The notes under the pieces are model-generated. The model made no database searches and was not told the origin of the DNA. It saw only the letters and a program-made list of their open reading frames with translations. Position numbers and translations under genes: made by a program. Shown in pieces: positions 26,736 through 34,673 of a DNA stretch of 64,000 bases (positions within the stretch are counted from its first letter, which is position 1; every line of letters starts with the position of its first letter). The stretch comes from Acidobacteriota bacterium (lineage in GTDB: Bacteria > Acidobacteriota > JAAYUB01): positions 1 to 64,000 of the forward strand of contig JAKQOW010000024.1 in assembly GCA_029565065.1 (NCBI GenBank), given 5' to 3'.

Positions 26736-27239
26736 TTATAGAGGAAGGCCGGGCCATTTGCAATACCATTCCACGGCATGCCGGTCGTCGCATGCGGCCA
26801 GCAGCTGGGTGACGGTCCGACCGAGCACGGGATGCCGCACGGCGGAAGCGATTTCCGCCAGCGGCACCAGCACGAACCGTCGCCGCGCCATGACGGGGTG
26901 AGGGATGATCAGATCGGGCTCGGCGATCACATCCCGGCCGAACAGGAGGATGTCGATATCGAGCGGCCGGGGCGCGTTGCGTTCGGCCGGCCGCCTTCCC
27001 GCGGCGGCTTCCGCCGACTGGATCAGCGCCAGCAGCTCCCGCGGCTTCAAGCGGGTCAGCAGGCCGGCTGCGGCATTGAGATAGTGGGGCTGGGGCGGTC
27101 CGCCCACGGGTTCGGTCCGGTAGAGCGAGGAGACGGCGGTCACCTTCACCCCGCCGGCGGCCAGGCGAGCCAGTCCCGCCGCCAGACCGGCTGCGCGATC
27201 GCCCAAATTGGCGCCCAGCCCCACCCAGACCGTCCTCAA
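26736..27239 (-). CDS. folK: HPPK, 2-amino-4-hydroxy-6-hydroxymethyldihydropteridine pyrophosphokinase
   Basis: A 167-residue enzyme of folate synthesis that transfers pyrophosphate from ATP to 6-hydroxymethyl-dihydropterin. It begins with GLGANLGDR, contains YRTEPVGGPPQPHYLNA and has the signature RPLDIDILLFG, followed by IPHPVMARRRFVLVPLAEI. The start is most likely TTG 27239, whose bases overlap the lptD stop (TTGA) and which has a GGAG element upstream; a GTG at 27224 would truncate the first strand. The pathway partners FolP and FolB are not in the window. Confidence 0.93.
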   Translation of the reverse strand: MRTVWVGLGANLGDRAAGLAAGLARLAAGGVKVTAVSSLYRTEPVGGPPQPHYLNAAAGLLTRLKPRELLALIQSAEAAAGRRPAERNAPRPLDIDILLFGRDVIAEPDLIIPHPVMARRRFVLVPLAEIASAVRHPVLGRTVTQLLAACDDRHAVEWYCKWPGLPL

Positions 27240-29548
27240 AAGAATCTCCGGCCCAGTTTCTGGAGTGTCCCGAAATCGCCGATACCGCGCAGATACATGG
27301 CGAAACGAATGTCGCCCGAGTCCCGGCGGTTGGCGATGTCGAACTTGGTGTACTCCACCGAAAATCCGATGCAATCAAAGTAGTAGTTGGTGCGGATGTA
27401 GAAATTGTCCAGGTTGCTGTTTTCCAGGTTGTACGAGACATTGGCTTCGATGCTGAAACCCTGGTAAGGCCTGCCCAATCCCACCGAGGCTTGCAGGTAG
27501 TCGTTGTCCACCAGCTGGTCGCCCTCGGTATAGAGGCGCAGGAAGGCCAGCGAAGCGAACAGCCAGTCATGGTTGTACGTCCCGGCGGCGGACCAATCGC
27601 GCAATTCCCCGCGAACCGGATCGTACTCCAGGCGAAGCTGCCCGCTGATGGTCGGCGCCGGATGGACCTGGACGAGCGCCTGGATGGGTGAAAAATCCCG
27701 GGGTTCCCGCGCCGCCGCATAAGGGCTGAATGTATAGTACGGCGCGATCTGGTTGTTGAAGCCCGTCTCAAAGCTGCCATAAAAATCGGGATCAAAAAAA
27801 TACTTCTGGCGAAGGCCCATAGTGACCCATTCCCACGGCCGGTCCCCCCGACGGCTGAAGAACCGCTGTACCACCCAGTATTCCAGTTCATTGGTCCCCA
27901 CGACCGCATCCTGCCAATCAAACTGGATGATGCGGGCAAAATCCTCGACCTCCGAAACCCACCGCCAGGTCACCCCCGTTTCAATGACGTGCTTGACCGG
28001 CACGCCGAAGGGATGGAAGACGCGGAACAGGCGGGGCGCGTCCAGGCGGGCTTCCATGGCCGCGAGGTAGCGCCCGACTCCCGACCGGTCCGCGTCAACG
28101 GCCGTCGCGTCCTCCGGCGGGTCGGACGGGTAACTGCGCGAGTAGTACGTCGCCCGGAGCGCGGGTTCCAGCGACAAGCGGAACGCGCCGAACCGCAGGG
28201 GCACCAGGAGCCGCGGGTACACATCCAGTCGGCTCACCCCCTGCGGCGTGTTGAACTGCATGTCCACGGTGCCGCCGCCGGCGGGATCGGCCTCCTTCCA
28301 GTTGACCTTCTTGAACATGTACGCCGCCGAACTGTCCAAAAACAGATAGGCGGGCCAGGAGCCCAGGGAGCGGCCGATCACGCGGAACGAGGCTTCCGGC
28401 AGGGCGCGCTCCAGCACCTGGAAGTCGTCGAAGTAGTACTGGGTCCGGTTGAATTCCAGATTGACGGAGTAATCCGACCAACTGCGGCTGATAAACCCGC
28501 GCAGCGCCTCGTCCGGACGGACGGCGCCCACAAAATCCGATTCGTATACCTGGCGGAAGACGATATTGGAGACCACGTTGGCGGAGATGGCCCCGTGGAA
28601 ACCCCGGGCGAACAGAAAATAGCCGTCCACGTTGACGGCGTTTCCCCCCTGGTCTTTACGATCGTCGACGGAGTAGCTGGAAAAATTGACATAGGAGAGT
28701 TCCGAAAACCGCCCCCGGAAGGTCGTGCCCAGGCCGAATCCGCGCTCAGTGTAGTAATCCCCCTGCAGGATCAGATCCATGCTCCGACCCAGCGTGAGGT
28801 ATAAGGCGTCGGATAGTTTGTGGCCCTTGTCGTCGGAATAGCCGTATGAGGGGATCATGAAGCCCGACTTGCGCTCCTTCTTCGGCAGGGGAAGCCGGAT
28901 CCAGGGCACGTAGAACGTCGGCACGCCGAACAGCCGGAACACGCCGTGCGTCACCGTGGCTGATTTGTCCTTGACCACCTGGGTCTCCCGGCTGCCCAGG
29001 CTCCAGTGGGGGTGGTCGAACTGACAGGTGGTCACGTTGCCCTGGTGGAAGACGTATTCATCGGGCCCGGTCTGCTCGGCCTCGGCGCAGACCAGACGCA
29101 CAAAATTGTCCGCCACGCCGCGCGTCTTGACGAAGCGACCCTTCCGCTCCGCTACGTTATACTCAAACGACTCGCAGGTCAGCTCCTGCAGTCCGCGCCG
29201 GAAGACGATGCCGCCGTGCGCCGAAATAGTGCGGGTGTTGCTGTCATAGGCGATTTCTTCGCCCCGCACCTCGATATCCCGGTACCGAACAGACACGTCG
29301 CCGCTGGCCCGGAAAACACCACGCTCAGATGTTTGCGCCCGCGAGCGGATGACGACGGGCTCGCCCTCCACCGGAATGACGGTTTCAACGAACGTCGGCT
29401 CATCCGCGGGTGCCGGGGGCTGGGGCGCCGGCGCCGGCTCCTGGGCGCCCAGCGGCGTGCCCGGCAGACACCCGGCCACGATCAGAATCACCAGGAGCAG
29501 CCCTCGGGCGGCCAGCCGATCGCGGATTAACGTTACGGTTGCACTCAT
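27236..29548 (-). CDS. lptD: LPS-assembly outer-membrane protein LptD
   Basis: A 770-residue protein with a signal sequence (about 15-35), an OstA-like beta-jellyroll (about 65-170: VIRSRAQTSERGVFRASGDV, then NTRTISAHGGIVF) and a long C-terminal beta-barrel (about 200-770) ending in an aromatic residue (RRFF). The region VPWIRLPLPKKERKSGFMIPSYGYS is the conserved start of the barrel. With LptE it inserts lipopolysaccharide into the outer leaflet. It heads the operon lptD-folK-dNK-panC-like-dacB and has its own strong promoter. It is the clearest evidence for an LPS-type outer membrane. Confidence 0.93.
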   Translation of the reverse strand: MSATVTLIRDRLAARGLLLVILIVAGCLPGTPLGAQEPAPAPQPPAPADEPTFVETVIPVEGEPVVIRSRAQTSERGVFRASGDVSVRYRDIEVRGEEIAYDSNTRTISAHGGIVFRRGLQELTCESFEYNVAERKGRFVKTRGVADNFVRLVCAEAEQTGPDEYVFHQGNVTTCQFDHPHWSLGSRETQVVKDKSATVTHGVFRLFGVPTFYVPWIRLPLPKKERKSGFMIPSYGYSDDKGHKLSDALYLTLGRSMDLILQGDYYTERGFGLGTTFRGRFSELSYVNFSSYSVDDRKDQGGNAVNVDGYFLFARGFHGAISANVVSNIVFRQVYESDFVGAVRPDEALRGFISRSWSDYSVNLEFNRTQYYFDDFQVLERALPEASFRVIGRSLGSWPAYLFLDSSAAYMFKKVNWKEADPAGGGTVDMQFNTPQGVSRLDVYPRLLVPLRFGAFRLSLEPALRATYYSRSYPSDPPEDATAVDADRSGVGRYLAAMEARLDAPRLFRVFHPFGVPVKHVIETGVTWRWVSEVEDFARIIQFDWQDAVVGTNELEYWVVQRFFSRRGDRPWEWVTMGLRQKYFFDPDFYGSFETGFNNQIAPYYTFSPYAAAREPRDFSPIQALVQVHPAPTISGQLRLEYDPVRGELRDWSAAGTYNHDWLFASLAFLRLYTEGDQLVDNDYLQASVGLGRPYQGFSIEANVSYNLENSNLDNFYIRTNYYFDCIGFSVEYTKFDIANRRDSGDIRFAMYLRGIGDFGTLQKLGRRFF

Positions 29549-29601
29549 GGATTGACTGTCGGGCCGGGGGATGGCGTTGACCTTCGGCAGCGCATTGTGC
29601 C

Positions 29602-29630
29602 ACTATAAAAGTGGGCCCGGTCTTTGTCAA
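29602..29630 (-). promoter_or_regulatory. Sigma70 promoter of the lptD operon
   Basis: On the minus strand a perfect TTGACA (29630-29625) and TATAGT (29607-29602) are 17 bases apart, 53 bases upstream of the lptD ATG. Confidence 0.8.
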
Positions 29631-29652
29631 ATCGGTTTTCTGCCGAAAAAAG

Positions 29653-29683
29653 GTGACAACTTTTCCTACCGGAGCCCGATAAT
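29653..29683 (+). promoter_or_regulatory. Possible promoter of the small-protein pair
   Basis: GTGACA (29653-29658) and GATAAT (29678-29683) with a 19-base spacer, 30 bases before the first gene, which has a strong AAGGAGG ribosome site. Spacing is longer than ideal. Confidence 0.35.
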
Positions 29684-29713
29684 AGTGTCAGATTCGCACA
29701 AGGAGGCGACGCC

Positions 29714-30055
29714 ATGACGGTCCAGAATATCAACAATGTCAGCCAGACCTTCTCCATGCAGGACATTGCCAACATCACCCAGCCCAAGCCCAGCGGCTGG
29801 AGCAAATTCACGTCCATCCTGGGCGGGATTGCCGGCGCGGCATCCTCGTTCATCCCCGGCGCCGGCATCGTCAGCGGCCTGCTCGGGGGTCTCGGCGGCG
29901 GGTCCAGCTCGATCACGGGCGAAGGCAACCAGATGCAGCTCCTTCAGATGCAGTACCAGATCCAGCAGGAAACGCAGATGTTCAACCTCATGACCAACAT
30001 TTCCAAGGACCGGCACGAAGCGTCCATGGCGGCAATCCGGAACATGAAGTCGTAA
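29714..30055 (+). CDS. Small protein of unknown function, amphipathic with Gly-rich hydrophobic centre
   Basis: I do not recognise this 113-residue protein. It has no signal peptide. Residues about 32-62 are a Gly/Ala-rich hydrophobic stretch (ILGGIAGAASSFIPGAGIVS and on) that could form a helical hairpin in a membrane. Residues about 70-112 form a Gln/Met-rich helix (LLQMQYQIQQET, then SKDRHEASMAAIRNMKS). That tail loosely recalls inner-rod or helical subunits of secretion systems, a weak resemblance and not an assignment. A perfect AAGGAGG ribosome site implies good expression. It is followed 24 bases later by another unknown small gene. Confidence 0.75.
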   Translation: MTVQNINNVSQTFSMQDIANITQPKPSGWSKFTSILGGIAGAASSFIPGAGIVSGLLGGLGGGSSSITGEGNQMQLLQMQYQIQQETQMFNLMTNISKDRHEASMAAIRNMKS

Positions 30056-30079
30056 CCGGCGTCGCGATGGATCCGGCCG

Positions 30080-30478
30080 ATGGAAATCAATCCCAAGCAG
30101 AACCTTGAACACCCGTCTTTCGATACGGAGAGCGTGGATTTCGGAAACGGGTGCGATCCCACGGGGCCGGGGATGGCGGCGTCCCCGGCCGTGGACGCCG
30201 AATCTCTCAGGGCCACGCTGTCGGTGACCGATCCCCTGGAGGCGGCGCTTTCCGAGCTGGTCCGCGGAAAGGATCTATCCGACCCGTTGGTTTACAAAGA
30301 GACCGGTCGCCAGGTTTTGCATGAGATCCTGACCAATCTGTTCGGTGACACCCTGATCCAGAGCCTGGATGCCGACGATCTGCTGAACACGTTTCAGGGC
30401 TTTATCCAGGATGATCCGATTCTCAAGGACGTATTCCAGAACTTCCTCAACGATCTGGCCCGGACGGACCCCGCCTAG
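30080..30478 (+). CDS. Small acidic protein of unknown function
   Basis: This 132-residue protein has no family I can name. The first 45 residues look disordered; from about 45 a helical segment follows (SVTDPLEAALSELVRG, ETGRQVLHEILTNLFGD, DADDLLNTFQGFIQD, LKDVFQNFLNDLA), acidic and without Cys after residue 25. No signal peptide or membrane segment is seen. It lies 24 bases after the other small gene and probably shares its transcript; an acidic helical partner or chaperone for that hydrophobic protein is one reading, as inference. Confidence 0.7.
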   Translation: MEINPKQNLEHPSFDTESVDFGNGCDPTGPGMAASPAVDAESLRATLSVTDPLEAALSELVRGKDLSDPLVYKETGRQVLHEILTNLFGDTLIQSLDADDLLNTFQGFIQDDPILKDVFQNFLNDLARTDPA

Positions 30479-30487
30479 TCAATTTAT

Positions 30488-30515
30488 TTGGAAAATTCCA
30501 ACCACATGCTAAAAT
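30488..30515 (+). promoter_or_regulatory. ilvE promoter with an overlapping inverted repeat
   Basis: TTGGAA (30488-30493) can serve as -35 for TAAAAT (30510-30515) with 16 bases between. TTGGAA and TTCCAA (30496-30501) form an inverted repeat around AA covering the -35, an operator-like arrangement. Confidence 0.45.
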
Positions 30516-30554
30516 AACTCCTCATTCGATCATCTTCGTCCGCAGGAGTTTTTT

Positions 30555-31652
30555 ATGGATATCGCCATCGCCCCGCTGACGGATGGGGACCTGAAACCCC
30601 TGTTCACCGACGTGCAGAACCTGGGATTCGGCCGGGTGTTCACGGACCGCATGTTTCTCCTGAATTACGCCGCCGACAAAGGCTGGCACAACCCCCGGAT
30701 CCTGAAATACGGCCCGCTGGCACTGGACCCGGCGACGCTGGTGCTCCACTACGGCCAGGAGATCTTCGAAGGCATGAAGGCGTTCGCCGGCCCGGACGAT
30801 CAGATCATCTTCTTCCGGCCCGAGGAGAATGTCCGGCGCTTCAACCGGTCCGCCCGGCGGCTGTCCATGCCCGAGCTCAACGAACAGGATGCGCTCGACG
30901 CCATCGTGAAACTGGTGACGCTGGAATCCCGCTGGATCCCCCGCCAGCGCGAAGCCGCCCTGTACATCCGCCCCGCCATGATCGCCACGGAAGTGGGTTT
31001 GGGCGTGCGGTCCGCGAAGGAATATCTGTTCTTCATCATCCTGTCGCCCGTGGGCCCCTATTTCAAACAGGGCTTCCGCCCCGTGAATCTGTACGTGTCG
31101 CATAATTACGTTAGAGCCGTCGAGGGTGGGGTGGGCGAGGCCAAGACCGGCGGCAATTATGCCGCCAGCCTGCTGGCCCGTCAGGAGGCCCAGGAGAAAG
31201 GCTACAGTGAAGTGCTCTGGCTCGACGCCAAGGAGCACCGCTATATCGAGGAAGTGGGCGCGATGAACATCTGCTTCGTCATCGACGGCGTGATCACCAC
31301 GCCGCTTTTGAGCGGGGCGATTCTCCACGGCATCACCCGCAAGTCGGTGCTGCAGCTGTCCAGCCACCTGGGTTACACCGTATCGGAGCGCAAGATCGCG
31401 ATTGAAGAAATCGTCGACGGTATCCAGAGCGGGCGGGTGTCCGAAGCCTTCGGCGTCGGCACGGCCGCCAGCATCTCGCCGGTCGGCGGCATCTACTATC
31501 GCGACACCCTCCACGCCATCGGCAAGAACGAAGTGGGTCCTGTGGCCCGAAAGCTCTACGGCGAGCTGCAGGCGATCCAGTATGGCGAGAAAGAAGACGT
31601 GTTCGGCTGGACGCTGCGCGTCCCGATGAAAGCGTCCAAGGGAAAGGCCTGA
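30555..31652 (+). CDS. ilvE: Branched-chain amino acid aminotransferase
   Basis: A 365-residue fold-type IV PLP enzyme. The PLP lysine is Lys197 in GEAKTGGNYA; LHYGQEIFEGMKAF, YIRPAMIATEVGLGV and the EVGAMNICFV segment after YIEE are conserved in BCAT. It interconverts Leu, Ile and Val with their 2-oxo acids. The length and N-terminus fit the longer BCAT class shared with eukaryotes and many bacteria. The ATG follows CAGGAGTTTTTT. It is a single-gene unit between its promoter and a terminator. Confidence 0.95.
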   Translation: MDIAIAPLTDGDLKPLFTDVQNLGFGRVFTDRMFLLNYAADKGWHNPRILKYGPLALDPATLVLHYGQEIFEGMKAFAGPDDQIIFFRPEENVRRFNRSARRLSMPELNEQDALDAIVKLVTLESRWIPRQREAALYIRPAMIATEVGLGVRSAKEYLFFIILSPVGPYFKQGFRPVNLYVSHNYVRAVEGGVGEAKTGGNYAASLLARQEAQEKGYSEVLWLDAKEHRYIEEVGAMNICFVIDGVITTPLLSGAILHGITRKSVLQLSSHLGYTVSERKIAIEEIVDGIQSGRVSEAFGVGTAASISPVGGIYYRDTLHAIGKNEVGPVARKLYGELQAIQYGEKEDVFGWTLRVPMKASKGKA

Positions 31653-31687
31653 GCCCTACTGTCCGTCCGATTTGCCGTTCGTTACCG

Positions 31688-31720
31688 AAACTCGCCGGTT
31701 CACCGGCGAGTTTTCATTCT
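31688..31720 (+). terminator. Terminator after ilvE (may act in both directions)
   Basis: A perfect 11-bp stem (31688-31698 with 31703-31713), TTCA loop, flanked by AAA on the left and TTTTC on the right. Confidence 0.75.
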
Positions 31721-31767
31721 CAGCCTATCGGGCGCGATGTGACGGAGACCTGGACACCCCGGGTCGG

Positions 31768-33081
31768 CTAGCCTTCCGCCCCGTTGAGAGGCGCCGTTCC
31801 TGGCCCGTGATCCAGGCGGCTGACAAAGGTGGCGGTGACGATATCGCCGGTCACGTTGAGGACGGTACGGCCCATGTCCAGCACCCGGTCCACGCCCAGG
31901 ATGATGGCGATGGCGTCAGGCCGGAGATTGACCGTCGCCAACACGATCATGATCATGGGAATGGATCCCCCGGGGATGCCCGCGGTGCCGATGGCCATCA
32001 GCACCGCCAGCAGCACCACCAGCACCTGCTGAGCCAGGGTCAGCTCCACGCCGAACACTTGGGCCAAGAACAACACCGTCACCCCTTCAAACAGAGCGGT
32101 GCCGTTCATGTTCATGGTGGCGCCGAGCGGCAGGACGAAACCGGCGATATCGCTGGGGATCCCCAGGTCCTCGATGCTCACCTTGATCGTCGTGGGGAGG
32201 GTGGCGTTGCTGGAGCTGGTGGAGAAGCCGGTGATCATCACCGGCAGCACCTTCCGCATGAAATCCACCGGATTGCGCCGGGCGACGAGCCAGAGCAGCA
32301 GCGGATATACTCCGAACAGGAAAATCAGATAGCCGCCCAGGACCACCAGGACATACAGGAGGAGTTTCATCAACAGGTCCATGCCGAAACGGGCGGTGAC
32401 GTTGAAGATGAGCGCCAGGACGGCATACGGGGCGATCTGCATGGCGAAACCGACGATCACCATCATGACGTCGGCCACCCCCTCCAGCAGGCTGATGAGG
32501 CCCTGTGCCCGCGGGGCCTGGATGCGGGTCAGCGCCATGCCGACAATGAGGGCGAAGAAGATCACCGCCAGCATGTCCATGTTGACCATGGCCAGCAGGG
32601 GATTCCGGGGCACGACCGCGATCAGGTTCTCGATACCGAACGCGGGTCCGGCTCCGGTTTTCTGCTGGACCTCGCCCTGGTAGGTTTCTAATAGACGGGC
32701 CTGGACGGCCGGATCGAATCCGGACCCGGGCCGGACGATCTGCACGAGGGTCAGTCCCACAGTGGCCGCGAGCATCATCAACACACAGAAACAGAGAAAT
32801 GTCCAGCCACCCAGCCGGCTCAGCCGCTTCAGATCGCCCAGATGGGCGACGCCGGTTGTCAGCGTGCTGAACACGATGGGCACCACCGTCATGAAGAGCA
32901 TGTTCAGGAAGATCCGTCCCAGTGGACCGGTGATGTAGCGAATCACCCATTCCACCCGTTCCTGGACGACCGGATGTTGGGCGCCCAGCAGATTGCAAGC
33001 CACGCCGGCCGCTGCCCCGATCACCAGACCCAGGAAGATCCGGGTGTGCAGCGAGCGGCGGCGGCTGGACTTTTTCTTCAT
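31768..33081 (-). CDS. Dicarboxylate/amino acid:cation symporter (DAACS family)
   Basis: A 437-residue inner-membrane transporter with about eight helices and two re-entrant loops. The serine-rich hairpin reads STSSSNATLPTT, the NMDGT motif is NMNGT (Asp to Asn), followed by TALFEGVTVLFLAQ, and the second hairpin is GTAGIPGGS. The C-terminal helix has VDRVLDMGRTVLNVTGD. Members take up glutamate, aspartate or C4-dicarboxylates with Na+ or H+. The Asp to Asn change sits near a cation site and may alter coupling. It is convergent with ilvE across the terminator. Confidence 0.93.
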   Translation of the reverse strand: MKKKSSRRRSLHTRIFLGLVIGAAAGVACNLLGAQHPVVQERVEWVIRYITGPLGRIFLNMLFMTVVPIVFSTLTTGVAHLGDLKRLSRLGGWTFLCFCVLMMLAATVGLTLVQIVRPGSGFDPAVQARLLETYQGEVQQKTGAGPAFGIENLIAVVPRNPLLAMVNMDMLAVIFFALIVGMALTRIQAPRAQGLISLLEGVADVMMVIVGFAMQIAPYAVLALIFNVTARFGMDLLMKLLLYVLVVLGGYLIFLFGVYPLLLWLVARRNPVDFMRKVLPVMITGFSTSSSNATLPTTIKVSIEDLGIPSDIAGFVLPLGATMNMNGTALFEGVTVLFLAQVFGVELTLAQQVLVVLLAVLMAIGTAGIPGGSIPMIMIVLATVNLRPDAIAIILGVDRVLDMGRTVLNVTGDIVTATFVSRLDHGPGTAPLNGAEG

Positions 33082-33122
33082 GCCGGCAATCCCTTAAATC
33101 CAAGATCTGACGGCCGTTTGGA

Positions 33123-33151
33123 TTGACATTCAATCCGCTCCATTGTACATT
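33123..33151 (+). promoter_or_regulatory. Sigma70 promoter of the ion transporter gene
   Basis: A perfect TTGACA (33123-33128) and TACATT (33146-33151) 17 bases apart, 38 bases before the chosen start. Confidence 0.7.
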
Positions 33152-33188
33152 GAACCCCCGTGGACGTCCACCGGGAACAGGAGCCCGC

Positions 33189-34598
33189 ATGCCCCCCCCC
33201 CGAAATGCTCGGTTCTTCATCCCAATCTGGCTGTTCGCGCTGACGGGTGCGGCCCATGCCTCAACCGCCGACACCGCTGCCCACGCCCGGCATTTTCCGC
33301 TGTGGGTCGTGGCACCGTTCCTCGGGATCCTGATCTCCATCGCCGTGTTCCCGCTGATCAACGCGCACTGGTGGGAGCACAACTACGGCAAGGTCAGCGT
33401 CTTCTGGATCTGCATCACGCTGGTGACCATGCTGCTGGCGCGGCCCGGAGACGTTTCGTTCGCCCACCTGTTCGGCGGCGCCATCATTCACACCAGCGCC
33501 GAGTATGTGTTTTTCATCATCCTGCTGGGCTCGCTGTTCGTGGTCACGGGCGGCATCGTCATCCGCGGCTCGCTCAGCGGGCGGCCGGTCACCAACCTGG
33601 CCATCCTGGGCGCCGGCACCCTGATGGCCAGCTTCATCGGCACCACCGGCGCCGCCATGCTGCTCATCCGGCCGCTCATCAAGTCGATCCGGTGGCGTCA
33701 GCACCGGATGCACGTCATCATCTTTTTCATCTTCCTGGTCTGCAACATCGGCGGCAGCCTGACCCCCATCGGCGATCCGCCCCTGTTCATCGGATTCCTG
33801 CGGGGGGTGCCGTTCCTCTGGACGTTCGCCCTGACGCCCATGTGGGCGATGGCCAGCGGGTTGCTGTTGGGGCTCTTCTATCTGCTGGACACCTTTCTCA
33901 TGAAGCGGGAGACGGGCATCCCGCCGGACATGGAGCAGAAAGGCATCCGCATCGAGGGGCTGGCCAACATCGCCTTGCTGTTGGGTATCGTCGGCACGGT
34001 CCTGTTCAGCGGCCTGGTTAAAATGGGTGAGATCGACTTCGGCCTGGCCACCCTGCAAGGCCAGAATTTCGTCAGCGCCGGCATCATGGTGGGCCTGGCG
34101 CTGGCTTCCCTCGCCTTCACCCCCCGCGCGCTCCGGGAGGAGAACAACTTCAACTTCGCCCCCATCATCGAGGTCGCCCTGCTATTCGTCGGCATTTTCG
34201 CCACGATGATTCCCGCACTGATGGTTTTGAATGCCCGGGGTGCCGAACTCGGCGTGGACTCGGCCTCGAAGTTCTTCTGGGCCACCGGCGCCCTCTCCAG
34301 CTTCCTGGACAACACGCCCACCTACATGAGCTTCCTCGAAACCGCCTGCGGCATGCTGGGCATGACCGTCGCCCAGCTGCTGCAATCGCCCCAGGGCACG
34401 CTCTTCCTGAAGGCCATCTCGGTGGGGGCCGTCTTCATGGGCGCCAACACGTACATCGGCAACGGGCCCAATTTCATGGTCAAGGCCATCGCCGAGCAGG
34501 AAAAGATCAAGATGCCGAGCTTCTTCGGCTACATGGCCTGGTCCGTCTGCATCCTCATCCCCGTCTTCATCCTGGTCGACGTCGTGTTCTTCCTCTGA
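33189..34598 (+). CDS. Ion transporter-superfamily membrane protein, probable Na+/H+ antiporter
   Basis: A 469-residue polytopic protein with about 12 membrane segments. NIGGSLTPIGDPPLFIGFLRGVPF near the middle and SFLDNTPTYMSFLE with GANTYIGNGPNFMVKAI in the second half are the paired motifs of the NhaD/CitM ion transporter superfamily. The DPP and N-P motifs fit sodium:proton antiporters of the NhaD-like group, but citrate or arsenite-type transport cannot be excluded. ATG 33189 was chosen for its AGGAG ribosome site; the frame is open farther upstream but that part overlaps the promoter. It is a single gene. Confidence 0.85.
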   Translation: MPPPRNARFFIPIWLFALTGAAHASTADTAAHARHFPLWVVAPFLGILISIAVFPLINAHWWEHNYGKVSVFWICITLVTMLLARPGDVSFAHLFGGAIIHTSAEYVFFIILLGSLFVVTGGIVIRGSLSGRPVTNLAILGAGTLMASFIGTTGAAMLLIRPLIKSIRWRQHRMHVIIFFIFLVCNIGGSLTPIGDPPLFIGFLRGVPFLWTFALTPMWAMASGLLLGLFYLLDTFLMKRETGIPPDMEQKGIRIEGLANIALLLGIVGTVLFSGLVKMGEIDFGLATLQGQNFVSAGIMVGLALASLAFTPRALREENNFNFAPIIEVALLFVGIFATMIPALMVLNARGAELGVDSASKFFWATGALSSFLDNTPTYMSFLETACGMLGMTVAQLLQSPQGTLFLKAISVGAVFMGANTYIGNGPNFMVKAIAEQEKIKMPSFFGYMAWSVCILIPVFILVDVVFFL

Positions 34599-34621
34599 GC
34601 CCTCCGGGGGCGCACGGCAAC

Positions 34622-34648
34622 AAAAAGGCCGGCCCCAGCGGCCGGCCT
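34622..34648 (-). terminator. Terminator of the PPi-phosphofructokinase gene
   Basis: Read on the minus strand: a 9-bp stem AGGCCGGCC/GGCCGGCCT with a five-base loop, followed by TTTTG. Confidence 0.7.
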
Positions 34649-34673
34649 GACTGGCTTTCCGTCTCCCGCCCGC

